Shown in pieces: positions 26,557 through 36,392 of a DNA stretch of 64,000 bases (position 1 is the stretch's first letter; each line of letters opens with the position of its first letter). The translations under genes and the position numbers were made by a program. The notes beneath the pieces are model-generated. The model was not told where the DNA came from. It was given only the letters and a program-made list of their open reading frames with translations, and searched no databases. This DNA is from Phycisphaeraceae bacterium (GTDB taxonomy: Bacteria; Planctomycetota; Phycisphaerae; Phycisphaerales; Zrk34), in the NCBI GenBank assembly GCA_028284925.1, contig JANQQT010000020.1, forward strand, positions 1 through 64,000, written 5' to 3'.

Positions 26557-27318
26557 TTAGAAGGAATCGATCTGCGCTTCCAGAAGAGACAAATCCTCCT
26601 CAAGATCATGAATCATGGGATCATAATAGGGATCGGCCATGGGATCGACATCGACGGCAATGGCAAATTCATCGACACTCGCTGCGACAGCCTGAATTTC
26701 AGCGTCAATGGCCTGAACCGGAGAAGGCGGCGCCAACAGTGTATCGAGATTTTGCTTGAGCTCGGCCACAGAGGGAGTTGTTTCAGGGTTCGACGTAATT
26801 TCGAATGTAGGATTAAGCCAGATCAGTGAAAGGGTTGCCGCGAGAAATACGGCGGCTGCGATGGCAGCACGCCAAGACGCCGTCCAAGCAGGTGTTACTC
26901 TTGCAATCACCGGAGGGTCAAACGTCAGATAATACGAAGTAGCGGAAAAGACTCTATCCGTGAGATCGGCAGGAGGAACGGCATGCAACGCAATGCGAAC
27001 AGAAGTTTCAAATTCAGAATCGTCTACTTCATTTGTGGCATTGGATGCCAACACATGGGCGGTGGCATTGTGAACTGCGTCGACCAGATCGACGGGCGGA
27101 GAGACAGCCAGCGCGCTATGAAGAGATGCGTCAAGAGAAACAAGTTCTGAATCTTCAAATGGGGTTGCCACCAGATGCTCGACGGTGGCATTGAAGAGTT
27201 GCCGCGCGATCCGGGCGGAGGTATGCGGATTAACATTAAGACGCAAGGCCTCTGCCAACTGCTGATCGAGCCGAGCGAGTTCCGGGGGAAGCGAGTTGTT
27301 AGATGCTTGAGCGTTCAT
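26557..27318 (-). CDS. Membrane-anchored presumptive anti-sigma factor with three repeats
   Basis: A 253-residue protein whose gene begins 9 bases after the sigma factor stop. One membrane helix (about residues 150-172, AAIAAAVFLAATLSLIWL) divides it. The N-terminal part has three repeats, at 17-49, 62-90 and 103-131. Each has a core [LF][DE]xx[LV]xxAL then a Pro/His turn and ending AT-x-x-x-L. The C-terminal part is acidic. It lacks the zinc-binding anti-sigma motif HxxxCxxC. Position and topology make it a likely inhibitor of the neighbouring ECF sigma factor. The repeats could each bind sigma or each other; family is not known. Confidence 0.75.
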   Translation of the reverse strand: MNAQASNNSLPPELARLDQQLAEALRLNVNPHTSARIARQLFNATVEHLVATPFEDSELVSLDASLHSALAVSPPVDLVDAVHNATAHVLASNATNEVDDSEFETSVRIALHAVPPADLTDRVFSATSYYLTFDPPVIARVTPAWTASWRAAIAAAVFLAATLSLIWLNPTFEITSNPETTPSVAELKQNLDTLLAPPSPVQAIDAEIQAVAASVDEFAIAVDVDPMADPYYDPMIHDLEEDLSLLEAQIDSF

Positions 27319-27327
27319 GGTTCTGTC

Positions 27328-27897
27328 TCAGGCCTGTTCCTGTTTGATATCTTCGATTATTTTCTTGAGTTTCTTGAGCGCCCGGTGTCCTCTTGCCAAG
27401 ACCGTACCGAGCGGTTCATCCAACGATTCCGCAATCTGTGCGAAGCTAAGTTCGGCGGTGTATCTCATGTAAAGAATCTTCTGATCAGCATCGGGAAGTT
27501 GCTTGACGGCTTGTCTCAACTGGTCGTGTTCCTCTGTCTGTTGAAGTTGATCAAACGGTGTTTGCTGATCGTGACTGTGCCCTATTGATTCAGGCGGCGT
27601 GGAGTTCAGATCAACGGTTGATGCGTGACGCTTTTTTCTTCTCATCTCATCGCGAAGCGTGTTCATTGCGATTCGAAACAGCCATGGTTCAAATCGCCCC
27701 TGTTCGCGATATTCCGAAAGCTTGGTGACGACCTTTACGAAAGTGGCCTGAGTGATCTCCTGTGCAAGTTCTCCGTTGGCACATTGCCGGTAGAGTAGGC
27801 CGAACACTCTGCCGGAGTATGTCTGAATGAGTGAACGCCAAGCGTCCTGATCGCCTGCGGCGGCGTTTTGAAGGATTTCGTCGAGAGCTTCACTCAT
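27328..27897 (-). CDS. ECF-type RNA polymerase sigma factor
   Basis: A 189-residue sigma-70 family protein of the ECF class. Region 2 spans about residues 15-90, with the conserved QATFVKVVTKL and PWLFRIAMNTLRDEMRR, and recognises the -10 element. Region 4 spans about residues 125-180, with LPDADQKILYMRY and the helix-turn-helix SFAQIAESLDEPLGTVLARGHRALKKL, quoted here as SFAQIAESLDE plus the final RGHRALKKL. It is the first gene of an operon with the repeat-containing anti-sigma factor and the duplicated secreted protein. It would redirect RNA polymerase to envelope genes when released. Confidence 0.95.
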   Translation of the reverse strand: MSEALDEILQNAAAGDQDAWRSLIQTYSGRVFGLLYRQCANGELAQEITQATFVKVVTKLSEYREQGRFEPWLFRIAMNTLRDEMRRKKRHASTVDLNSTPPESIGHSHDQQTPFDQLQQTEEHDQLRQAVKQLPDADQKILYMRYTAELSFAQIAESLDEPLGTVLARGHRALKKLKKIIEDIKQEQA

Positions 27898-28174
27898 GTT
27901 GTTACAACTGACTAACGAGGAATAGGGGCCGGGTATTGCAACAAACGCATGTTATGCCCAATTAACGACTTACGGAAATTCTACAAACGGGCACGGATGG
28001 GGTTTTCGTTTGAAACACCACGGATTATCGGCGAAGTTGCACTTCATTGATACGTATAGTGAGCAATGAGCGACATTGGCCGTTAAGGAGTAGTAGTTTT
28101 TTCCAGACACAGGCGGTTCAGGCAGAAACGGACAATCAAGCAACGCAGCGGGCTGTTCAGAAAGGGGTACTTCC

Positions 28175-31153
28175 ATGTACGACATGCCCGAATTCCTGGT
28201 TTTTCTGATTCTGGTCTACGTGATCGCCATGCCTCTGGTAGCAATTAGGAATTGCGGTTGCGAAAGGGAAGCAAATAATGGAGATTGAGCGACGGCTATC
28301 TGACTTGAGCAAGGAATTGAAGGATTTCTTGATTGATAAGATGGCGAAAAAGACATCGAACGTTCTATCGCCTTTGGAGGCATATCCCGAATCAAAACAG
28401 GAAACGATTACGAATCGAGAGATTAGCCAAGAGGAACCGAGTACATCAGGCATAGAGAAAAAAGTAGATATTGAAGAGGTTGAGAATGCTTGGGAACCAA
28501 GCGAGACAGACCAGACGGCGCGACAACCGCCAATGTATGAAACGCAGGATGAAGTGGGGCAATGGGTACCGATCGATCTGAGTGAAGTGAGAGTTGAAGG
28601 GGAGGCGGTCAATACGGCGGACACTAAAGATTCACGGAATGGGCAACCGGCCACGATTGATGGCGTTTGGGAAGCCTCTATGGCTGAGAGTTTTCTCGAC
28701 AAGGAGGAAACATCGACCGCTGAATCCGATTTGACTCGAAAAACATCCACCGTCGAGGGTGGATTTGAAAAACTCTTAACGACTCGCGTCATTGTTTGGG
28801 CGGCGGCGGTGGCGATGACAATTGGCGGACTGTTATTCGTCCGACACATGGCGGAACGTGGGATGCTGGGTCCTCTGGCGCGCGTGTGGCCGCCTGGTAT
28901 CGGGGGACTGGTGATGGTGGCACTTTCGGAGTGGTGGAGAAACAGACAGGGGCGGATTAGTCAGGCGTTGTGTGGAGCGGGGGTGGCGATCATGTTTGGC
29001 GCGATTTTGGCTGCTTCACCGATGGTCCACAGATTCTTAGAAGACCGGTCTGCGCTCAGTATGCTGGCAGGCATGACGGTACTAGCGATTGTGCTTAGCC
29101 TGAGACACGGAATGCCGGTCGGTTTGTTGGGGCTGGCGGGCGGGTTTATCGCGCCAGCCATGATCATTAAGACGGGGCCAGCGGCGGGACAGGCTCTTGG
29201 ATACCTGTTCCTGCTGCAGTTAGGAATGGCCTTAAATTGCACGAATCAGGAGAGAGTGGTGGTGGATGAGGCTGGTCGCGGTGGCGGGTGGATATTTGGG
29301 CAGCAATCTGGCCGGTGAGCCTTATGCAGGCTGGAGAAGGCGCTTGGATCGGTATCTTTGTGCTGGCGTCGATGGGGAGCGTGGTCTTGGGAAGTTTGCT
29401 TGAAAACGCACGAAGAAACCTGAAAAACGGGGAGGATGAAACGTGGAATGATGACCGATTCAAGGCTCGCCGCGTACTAGAGTGGTTGGGGTTGGGCGGA
29501 GGTGTAATTCTACTTGCAACAACCGGCGGGATGTCGGGATTCACTTGGTTTCTTTGGGCATATATGGGCTTGTTAGGATTGGGAGGGCTTGTTTTGGGCC
29601 GCCTTCATGAGCGGTATATTGGATTGTCCATCCTCAGCGCCATTGCAACGTTGGCCATGCTATGGACATGGGATATAGGACACACGAACGGTGATATCAC
29701 AACGTTTTGCTGGGTTACAGGTGTAATGGGCGTACTCTATGATGTAGTGTGTTACTTGAATGGAATGCAAAAAGTCCAATTGCATCTGGTTTGGATTGGG
29801 ACGTGCCGCCTGGCTGGACTCGCATTCTTCTGGACAGGTTACGTCAAGACGATATTCGAAAACACTTACTGGATCTGGTGGTTGGTTGGAGGTGGAACTG
29901 CAGGACTCTATGCCGCGATCGCTGCGCTCGTTGTGCGAAAACGGGAATCGGGAAATACGTGGGGCAAAGGCAGTGAGATGCTGGTAAGCGCTGCTGGTTC
30001 GCTTCTAATAGGAACGGTATTGATTGAACTGGACAATCAATGGATCACCATCGCATGGGCGGGCATCGCAGGCGCGATTGCCATTTGTGGTAAGTGTTTC
30101 GGTATGAACCGCCTGCTGGATACGGCCATGGGCATTAGGATTGCGGCAACGATTCGGCTCGTTCTGAACCCAGCGATAATCTATTACCCAACAGACGGCA
30201 ACTTCATCTGGAACTGGATGATCTATACGTATCCGACCTTGATCGGCTCAATGGTCCTTTACGGCCGGCTATGCAGAAAACAAAACCGGTGGGATCGAGT
30301 CGGGACGTTCGACGCACTGGCGGTGATGTTGAGTTTTGCGATGGTCACGCTACTGGCTCGATATGGATTTACCGGTGAAGGATTCGGCTTAATCGGGGAG
30401 ATCACATCCGCGATCGGCCTGCTGGAGATAGGAACCTACATCAACGTCTGGCTGGGGTTGGCAACTGTGATGCTGGGGTTTGGATGGAAAAAGGACTTAG
30501 AGTCCCTTCGTTTCGGCGGCGTGGCCGCTCTATGGCTAGGGCTGGCAGGATCCGTCCTCGGACTGTGTCTGGCAATGAACCCTCTCTGGTACAGCAGCAA
30601 TGTGGGTGAAATGAAGATTGTCAATTGATTGCTCTATCTGTACGGTTCACCGTGCGTTTTTCTGTTAGCCTGCAGTCTATTCTGTAAGGAGATGCAAGGC
30701 GGATCTGTTGCTGTTCGTAGCATGAAACGGTTTGCGGGCATCGGTGCTCTTGTTATGTCGTTCGGCCTGGTAACGCTAGAGGTTCGACAATTATTTGCAG
30801 GTCCATTCCTCAATATCGGCGAGTTCACCCATGCGGAGTGGTACGCCTATTCCGCCGCATGGATACTTTTTGCAGCGCTCCTACTGGTCATCGGCATTTG
30901 TACAAAGGGAAAGGTCATACGCTGGGCCAGTCTTTCGGTCATGATGGTCGCGGTGATTAAGGTCTTTCTCCTCGACAGTGGCCACCTGGAAGGGTTCTGG
31001 CGGGTTGCCAGTTATTTCGGGCTTGGTGTCAGCCTTTTGGCCCTTGCGTATGTCTATCAAAGATATGTGTTTGCCCAGATTTCGGACGTTGACTCAACGC
31101 AGCAGGTTGAAAGTCGTACGAAGACATCTGAGGATTCCCAGGCATCCGATTGA
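28175..31153 (+). pseudogene. DUF2339 multi-spanning membrane protein, broken by frameshifts and a stop
   Basis: Four pieces in three reading frames together cover a DUF2339-type protein of about 990 residues. ATG 28175 follows an AAAGGGG ribosome-binding site and encodes the family's first membrane helix (MYDMPEFLVFLILVYVIAM). The coiled coil MEIERRLSDLSKELKDFL continues in another frame from 28278. The core VIVWAAAVAMTIGGLLFVRH and later helices run to about 29250. Here a third frame gives REWWWMRLVAVAGG, then a shift leads to the frame starting at 29288. An in-frame TGA at 30626-30628 splits off the last 174 residues, which continue with family-like helices. The lesions suggest a pseudogene; assembly or sequencing error is the alternative. 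Confidence 0.75.
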
Positions 31154-31162
31154 TACGCGCGT

Positions 31163-31903
31163 TCATCTTCCATTCTTTGATTTGATGTACGCCTTCAAAC
31201 GATTAATCCGCTCATCAAAGGGCGGGTGCGATGTAAAGTAATTCCAAAACGAAGGCGTTGAATCTTCCCGGGCAAGAACCTGAAGACGACGAAGTAAAGA
31301 CGGGCCTGCCATCGGATTGAATCCCGATGACTGCGGCAATCGCGCCCCAAATTTATCAGCCATGAATTCTGCATCATGCGAATAGGCCGACTGAATAACT
31401 TTGGTCCCCGCGGATCTTATCCATTGCGTAGCCAAGCCCGCTATTGGAATCTTCCGAATGGATGCAGCCAATGCTTTGTCATTCATCAATCGGTTCATGG
31501 GGTCCTGCTTAATCACATGACCCATTTCATGCGCAAGAACGAATGCCAACTCGTCGCAATAATTATCGATTAATCGGCAAAGCGACCTAGTTATAAAGAT
31601 ATGCCCCCCCGGCAAGGCAAAAGCGTTCGGATCCCCATTCTCGACAACACAAAAATTAAACTGAAGCGACTTATTCTTGACGCATCCGACCAGACGACAC
31701 CCAATTGTACCCACAAGATCATTGACTTCCGGATCCCGACAATTCCCCATCTCCGACGTCATTGCAACCGCTAAGTCTTTTCCCACGGCCTGTTCCGCCT
31801 TGAGAATATCCTCTTCAGACCCTGTGGCCGACTGTAGGAGCCAGTTAGCCTTCCGCAAGGTTTTTCCAGTGAATTCGCCAAGTTTTCTGAAGATTGGGGG
31901 CAA
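31163..31903 (-). CDS. M48-family zinc metallopeptidase
   Basis: A 246-residue peptidase with the zinc motif H125-E126-M-G-H129 and the third ligand E179 in AEFMADKFG. ALPGGHIFITRSL precedes it, as in Oma1/YfgC-type M48 proteins. No signal peptide or membrane helix is obvious, so it could be cytoplasmic or peripheral. The start is TTG at 31903, preceded by AGGAG nine bases upstream; no in-frame ATG precedes the domain. It converges with the broken DUF2339 gene and is divergent from the EF-hand gene. Many M48 relatives degrade damaged membrane or periplasmic proteins. Confidence 0.9.
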   Translation of the reverse strand: MPPIFRKLGEFTGKTLRKANWLLQSATGSEEDILKAEQAVGKDLAVAMTSEMGNCRDPEVNDLVGTIGCRLVGCVKNKSLQFNFCVVENGDPNAFALPGGHIFITRSLCRLIDNYCDELAFVLAHEMGHVIKQDPMNRLMNDKALAASIRKIPIAGLATQWIRSAGTKVIQSAYSHDAEFMADKFGARLPQSSGFNPMAGPSLLRRLQVLAREDSTPSFWNYFTSHPPFDERINRLKAYIKSKNGR

Positions 31904-32063
31904 GCGTAATCTCCTATGTGTCCAAAATCATAGGACAAAAGTTAAAGCCAATATGCAATATCTTCGATGGGATCGCGTTTTGCTGCTGAACCGCCCGGGA
32001 ATACGGAAATGGTTTCCGAATCACGGGCCATCATGGGAAATAATCAGAAAAGAGGAATTGATT

Positions 32064-32471
32064 ATGAAGAAGGTACTGATGATGGTATTCGCCGCTGCGT
32101 TGTTAGTTGGTTTCAGTGGCCTGAGTGCTAACGCGTACGGCGCGGAAGGTGACAGAAAAGGTAAGAAGGGCGCAGAAGGTAAGCGTAAAGGCGGTGACAA
32201 GCGACGCGGACGAAGCCCCGAAGCGCTGATTAAGCGAAAAGATAAGAATGATGACGGCAAGCTCAGCCTGGAAGAGTGGGTCGCCGGCGTCGAAGGTGAT
32301 CGCGCTACACGCATGAAAGCCATCTTCAAGCGAATCGATAAGAACGGCGATGATTACGTCACCGCTGAAGAACTCAAGGCGGCCTTCAAAGCACGCAAGG
32401 GCAAAGGCAAAGGCGGCGAGCGTGGCCCCCGTAAAGGTAAAGGGAAGGGAAAAGGAAAGGACAAGGAATAA
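32064..32471 (+). CDS. Secreted EF-hand protein with basic tails
   Basis: A 135-residue protein from ATG 32064, preceded by AGAGGAA. Residues 1-27 are a signal peptide. Two EF-hand loops follow: D60-E71 (DKNDDGKLSLEE) and D92-E103 (DKNGDDYVTAEE). In the second loop the usual Gly at position 6 is Asp97. Flanking segments are very basic (residues 30-50, and a GKGKGKG tail), which could bind acidic polymers. Short signal-peptide EF-hand proteins are frequent in planctomycetes and probably bind calcium outside the cytoplasm. A terminator follows. Confidence 0.9.
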   Translation: MKKVLMMVFAAALLVGFSGLSANAYGAEGDRKGKKGAEGKRKGGDKRRGRSPEALIKRKDKNDDGKLSLEEWVAGVEGDRATRMKAIFKRIDKNGDDYVTAEELKAAFKARKGKGKGGERGPRKGKGKGKGKDKE

Positions 32472-32505
32472 GATCCCATCGACAACCCTGTTGATGCTGT
32501 AAAGA

Positions 32506-32531
32506 AGCCCCGACTTCGGTCGGGGTTTTTT
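32506..32531 (+). terminator. Rho-independent terminator of the EF-hand gene
   Basis: CCCCGAC (32508-32514) pairs with GTCGGGG (32519-32525) around a TTCG tetraloop, followed by six T residues. It lies 37 bases after the stop codon. Confidence 0.95.
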
Positions 32532-32771
32532 AACGCGCAATCGGAGATAGTGGTATTCAGTTTAACGAGCGCCGAGAGAACCATGAATACTGCGCCAACG
32601 TACCACTGGACTATGTATCGATGATGCGGACTATCGCTATGCGTACACAACGAACCTACAGGATACATTCAATTTTGAACCAAAACCTCTTTCTCCCATC
32701 TGATAATATTAAGAAAAACACCTCGACATAATGTTAGAGGCCTTGGTCTGGTTACAAGAAAACTCTCCCGA

Positions 32772-35765
32772 TCATTGATGGGCGCGCCGGACATTCTCAA
32801 AGTAAGTCTTGAGTTCGACGCTGTTAAATCTGGAATCCAATCCTTCAAGTCGGGAGATAATTCGCAAAATCTTCTTCGAAATGGCTTTCTTCTCCGCACC
32901 ACTGGCAGCTGCGTGCTTTCCACGCTGGACTTCCACAACCAATCGCCAAGTATCCCAGTAAATGTCCTTGAATCGACCCTTATCTAAAGGTACGCCGCGG
33001 CGATCTTTGGGTATGTTCTTTTCCAGTTTGATCAAAATCATTGAAGCCACATCCCAGTCCTGTGCACATACGTAGGCTCGAGCGAGGCCATAGACGACAT
33101 CCAATTTCTTTTGACCTTTGACACCGTCTGCGTAAACCTGGCTTTCCAGTTTCTTGAAGAGTGCTACAGCCTTTTCGCATTGGCCTGAGACGATATACAT
33201 CTCACCAAGATCATTCTGGAACGGCAAAAGATACTCATTGACCTGTTGCTCATCATCCTTGAATTTCTTCTTCGGCAGTTGTTGCCTGGCCCATTTGAGC
33301 ACATCATTGGCAAAGTCGATTCCACCGAGCGCGATTTTTTTGGCACGATCGCGAAGCTCTTTCTTATCTTCCTCTAAACGCGCGATTTCAGCATCACGAC
33401 GCAGGCGGTTAATCGTCTTCCTCGCGCCGGCAAGCATTTGGGCCGCTACAGCTCCGACAAACTTACCGTTCTCAACCCTACGAAGTTTGGCCATTACCTT
33501 CTTGGCCGCTTCAGCGTTGTTTGCTTCCTGATTGGACCTGATTTCAATTTGCCACTTGCGAATCATCAGGTTGATGTCCTTGCCGAACCGATCGTCAAAA
33601 CCGATGAACAATGCAAGGGCGACCTGAGGTTTTCGGGCAATCGTGAGTTCTATCTCCGCCATGTTCAGAATGGCCAATCCCAGCCAACCATTGATCTTTG
33701 CCTGATCCGCTCCAACGGTCTTGGCAATCGTCGCCTGCAGAACCGGTTTGGTCTTGGCGTACTCAACACGTAACTGGTTGGCAAACTTGACCTGCTGTGC
33801 GCCGCCTTGGGATGCCGCGAGATACAACGCATGGATTACCAGAAATCGACCATGCGTGTACAACTTGGACTTTTCCGAAATTTTGCCGAAGTGCTCCGCG
33901 GCTGCGGCATATTCCTGTTTGGTGATACTCAGAAACCCGTAGTTGTAGTAAACATCATCTACAAACGGGTCGAGAGGGAACTTCTCAATAAATACTTTCA
34001 TGGCCCGCTCGAATGCCGCAGCAATATCCTGATTCGCCGGATTGGCCTTATGCTCCTGCCTGCCGATGTTGACCGCGAATTTACCCGCCTGAATCGCTCG
34101 TGCCACCTGCGGGAATTTCTCCGCCAGATCCGTCCAGGCCTTGACCGCATCGACCGTATTTCCGCGACGAAAATTCACCAGCCCCAGCATGTAGTTCGCC
34201 TCGACTGCAAGGCCCTGCTGTAACCCCTTGATCGCAACCACCTTTGCCAACTCCGGAACGGCAATATCAAGATAACCTTTTGCTTTCTTCTGAAGGGCCT
34301 CTTTGCCCGATCCAACCGCGTCCTTGGCCTTGATATTCAGGGCGTTGGCTTCCAACTCAAGAGCTTTACTCCATGTAATTGCTATGAATGGCTGCGTTCC
34401 ATCAGGAAATGGAGAAGGTATTTTGTCCAGCGGCGGAGTTAACGCCTCCCGAATCCAAGTCTCCACGGCAGCCTTCTTGACCGGATCCTGAACATTCTTG
34501 TCGTTCAATAGATCGATGTAATGAGCCGTGTCATCCGACGCTACATACCGCCGATCGTAACTGAGAATCAGAAGTAAGGTGGACTTGAATAATTGCTCCA
34601 ACCGCTTCTCACCCTCACGCATCTTTTTGAGTACAGCGATGGCCTGCTCGACTACGACCTTGCGATTGGCCGCGGCGGCCTTGACGGCACTCTCCGCGCG
34701 CGTTAACGCAGCCTTCGCTTCCCTGATCTTCAACTCCGCTGCTCGAATGGCCGCGCCGTCCTTTGCCTTCTCGGCCGCTTCCTTTTCCAACTCAGCCGCC
34801 TTGAGATTTTCCTCCGCCTTTTTTCTCTGTCGAATAGGACCATCGGCCTGACGCTGCAACGCCTTCGACTTGGCCAAGTATGCCAGAAAGAGATCAAGAG
34901 GGGCGAGGCCTTCCATGGCGATGGCTTTATCGAGATTCTTTACCGCCGCCGCAGTCTGACCAATGTTGACCTGTGCTCGTCCCAAAAGAACTATCGTCTT
35001 ACCCTGCCACACGGGTCCGATTCTCTGATTTTTGGATAGCGTCCGAAGATCTCCGAGCGAATCGGCGATCACCTGCTGCTCGATTCGGCTCAATTCAGTG
35101 AGCATTGCACCGTACACACCCACACGCCCGCGAATATAGCGAAAACGAAGTTGGTGGTACATTAACTCAAAATCATCCCAGATGCCCGTGTTGACATACT
35201 TCCTCTGAAAATCCCGATCTCTCTGCATCCGACGCCCAATTTTTGAAAAGTCCAATCCCGCCTCGTCAATGACACCCAAGGCCATTCTAACATACTTGTC
35301 AAAAGGCTTGCGTTGCGCTTCAAGCTTGGGCATACCAAACTCCACAAATTCGGCAGCATTCTGATAGACATTCGGCAAAAGCTCATCGAGTAGGAAGATC
35401 GCAAAGTCCGTCGCCTTCATGGGCTTTTTGTAGTGACGTCGCAGCTCCCTGAGTTTGAGCATCTCCTGATAGGTGCTGATGACGGCCTGGGCGGTTTTTT
35501 CTTTGTCCTTAACACCCGCCTTGTCGTATTTAGCTTTGTTGAGTACGAGTTGAATTTCGAGACGCTGGATGGCATCTTTGGGAGGATTCTTCTTGAGGAA
35601 ATGCTCTAGGAGATTATCCATCTTCATTGCGCGTAATTCATCAATGAATTGCGCATCATCCAGCTTCTTGCGACGTTGCGCCTCGGCTGTATGGCAAAGA
35701 CCGCCCAAAAGTAAGGCGGTGATCATTGTTAAGAGTAGACCGGTTTTCTTAGGAAGATAATTCAT
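32772..35765 (-). CDS. Large secreted repeat protein at the end of the ExbB/ExbD/VWA cluster
   Basis: A 997-residue protein from ATG 35765 (an in-frame ATG at 35777 adds four residues). The signal peptide ends near CHTAEAQ. Most of the protein is helical and TPR-like, for example ANYMLGLVNFRRGNTVDAVKAW and YNYGFLSITKQEYAAAAEHFG. A coiled-coil stretch rich in Ala, Lys and Glu spans about residues 305-375. It is the last gene of a minus-strand cluster with a TolQ/ExbB channel, two ExbD proteins, another repeat protein and a VWA protein, with short gaps. It may be a periplasmic scaffold for that complex; this rests on gene order. Confidence 0.8.
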   Translation of the reverse strand: MNYLPKKTGLLLTMITALLLGGLCHTAEAQRRKKLDDAQFIDELRAMKMDNLLEHFLKKNPPKDAIQRLEIQLVLNKAKYDKAGVKDKEKTAQAVISTYQEMLKLRELRRHYKKPMKATDFAIFLLDELLPNVYQNAAEFVEFGMPKLEAQRKPFDKYVRMALGVIDEAGLDFSKIGRRMQRDRDFQRKYVNTGIWDDFELMYHQLRFRYIRGRVGVYGAMLTELSRIEQQVIADSLGDLRTLSKNQRIGPVWQGKTIVLLGRAQVNIGQTAAAVKNLDKAIAMEGLAPLDLFLAYLAKSKALQRQADGPIRQRKKAEENLKAAELEKEAAEKAKDGAAIRAAELKIREAKAALTRAESAVKAAAANRKVVVEQAIAVLKKMREGEKRLEQLFKSTLLLILSYDRRYVASDDTAHYIDLLNDKNVQDPVKKAAVETWIREALTPPLDKIPSPFPDGTQPFIAITWSKALELEANALNIKAKDAVGSGKEALQKKAKGYLDIAVPELAKVVAIKGLQQGLAVEANYMLGLVNFRRGNTVDAVKAWTDLAEKFPQVARAIQAGKFAVNIGRQEHKANPANQDIAAAFERAMKVFIEKFPLDPFVDDVYYNYGFLSITKQEYAAAAEHFGKISEKSKLYTHGRFLVIHALYLAASQGGAQQVKFANQLRVEYAKTKPVLQATIAKTVGADQAKINGWLGLAILNMAEIELTIARKPQVALALFIGFDDRFGKDINLMIRKWQIEIRSNQEANNAEAAKKVMAKLRRVENGKFVGAVAAQMLAGARKTINRLRRDAEIARLEEDKKELRDRAKKIALGGIDFANDVLKWARQQLPKKKFKDDEQQVNEYLLPFQNDLGEMYIVSGQCEKAVALFKKLESQVYADGVKGQKKLDVVYGLARAYVCAQDWDVASMILIKLEKNIPKDRRGVPLDKGRFKDIYWDTWRLVVEVQRGKHAAASGAEKKAISKKILRIISRLEGLDSRFNSVELKTYFENVRRAHQ

Positions 35766-35820
35766 GGGACAACTCATGTAGTTTCAAGCCGGCATGTCGA
35801 ATTTATCCGTGCAACGAGCC

Positions 35821-36330
35821 CTAATTGGCCTCGGAAAAATTGATGTTGGAATACTTGGCCCTGACGCAGGCGTTATAAACATTGACCACATGATCCCACC
35901 TTACCTGACCATCAGGCTTGATGATAATCGGGTTGTCATGGTCATACGTCGAACCGCGTCGACTCTTCAGCTCCCGGAACAAAGCACGAACGCTCGCAGG
36001 CCTTTGAGCGCGACTAATATTTGTAGTAAGCCTAAACCCTGTATTTCCCTCAACCAAAACGTTGATGTTAATGGGCTGTTCCGGCGTGTCTTTATTGGGT
36101 GTTCCCTGCCCCAACGGCAAATCGGCGGCCAAGAAGCCCTCGCCCTTGGCGAAACTGGCCGTGAGAATAAAGAAAATCAACAACTGAAAGCAGACATCGA
36201 GCATCGACGTAAGGTTCAGATCACGAATACCCTTTGGCGGAACGCGTTTGGTGTGAGACTCGTGATGAACGGTTTCGTCAACAGCAGGCTTAGTGCCAGC
36301 CTGTTGTTTTTGAGGAGGGACTTGAGCCAT
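35821..36330 (-). CDS. ExbD/TolR-family biopolymer transport protein (second copy)
   Basis: A 169-residue protein with a short cytoplasmic N terminus, one membrane helix (LNLTSMLDVCFQLLIFFIL) and a periplasmic domain. The Asp in the helix is the conserved proton-responsive residue of TolR/ExbD/MotB-like subunits. AGGAG precedes the ATG. It is one of two adjacent ExbD genes in this cluster, 62 bases apart, which are diverged from each other. With the TolQ-like gene it would form an ion-driven force generator across the inner membrane. Confidence 0.92.
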   Translation of the reverse strand: MAQVPPQKQQAGTKPAVDETVHHESHTKRVPPKGIRDLNLTSMLDVCFQLLIFFILTASFAKGEGFLAADLPLGQGTPNKDTPEQPININVLVEGNTGFRLTTNISRAQRPASVRALFRELKSRRGSTYDHDNPIIIKPDGQVRWDHVVNVYNACVRAKYSNINFSEAN

Positions 36331-36392
36331 ATTATTGCTCCTACATTAATACGAATGAGGCGATGAATGAGTTTGCCGGGCGTAGGCGAAAA

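Noticed and set aside
28157-28849. Long minus-strand frame of 230 residues
   Set aside because: It is antisense to the DUF2339 coiled-coil region and has a Ser/Thr-rich, shadow-like composition without signals.
28240-29318. Programmed frameshifting in the DUF2339 gene
   Set aside because: Several shifts plus a nonsense codon occur, and no slippery sequence or pseudoknot was seen; decay or error is simpler.
30626-30628. TGA read as selenocysteine
   Set aside because: DUF2339 is a membrane protein without redox Cys at this place, and no SECIS-like hairpin follows.
31677-32063. 129-residue N-terminal extension of the EF-hand protein
   Set aside because: It runs antisense to the M48 gene, and the signal peptide with AGAGGAA begins at 32064.
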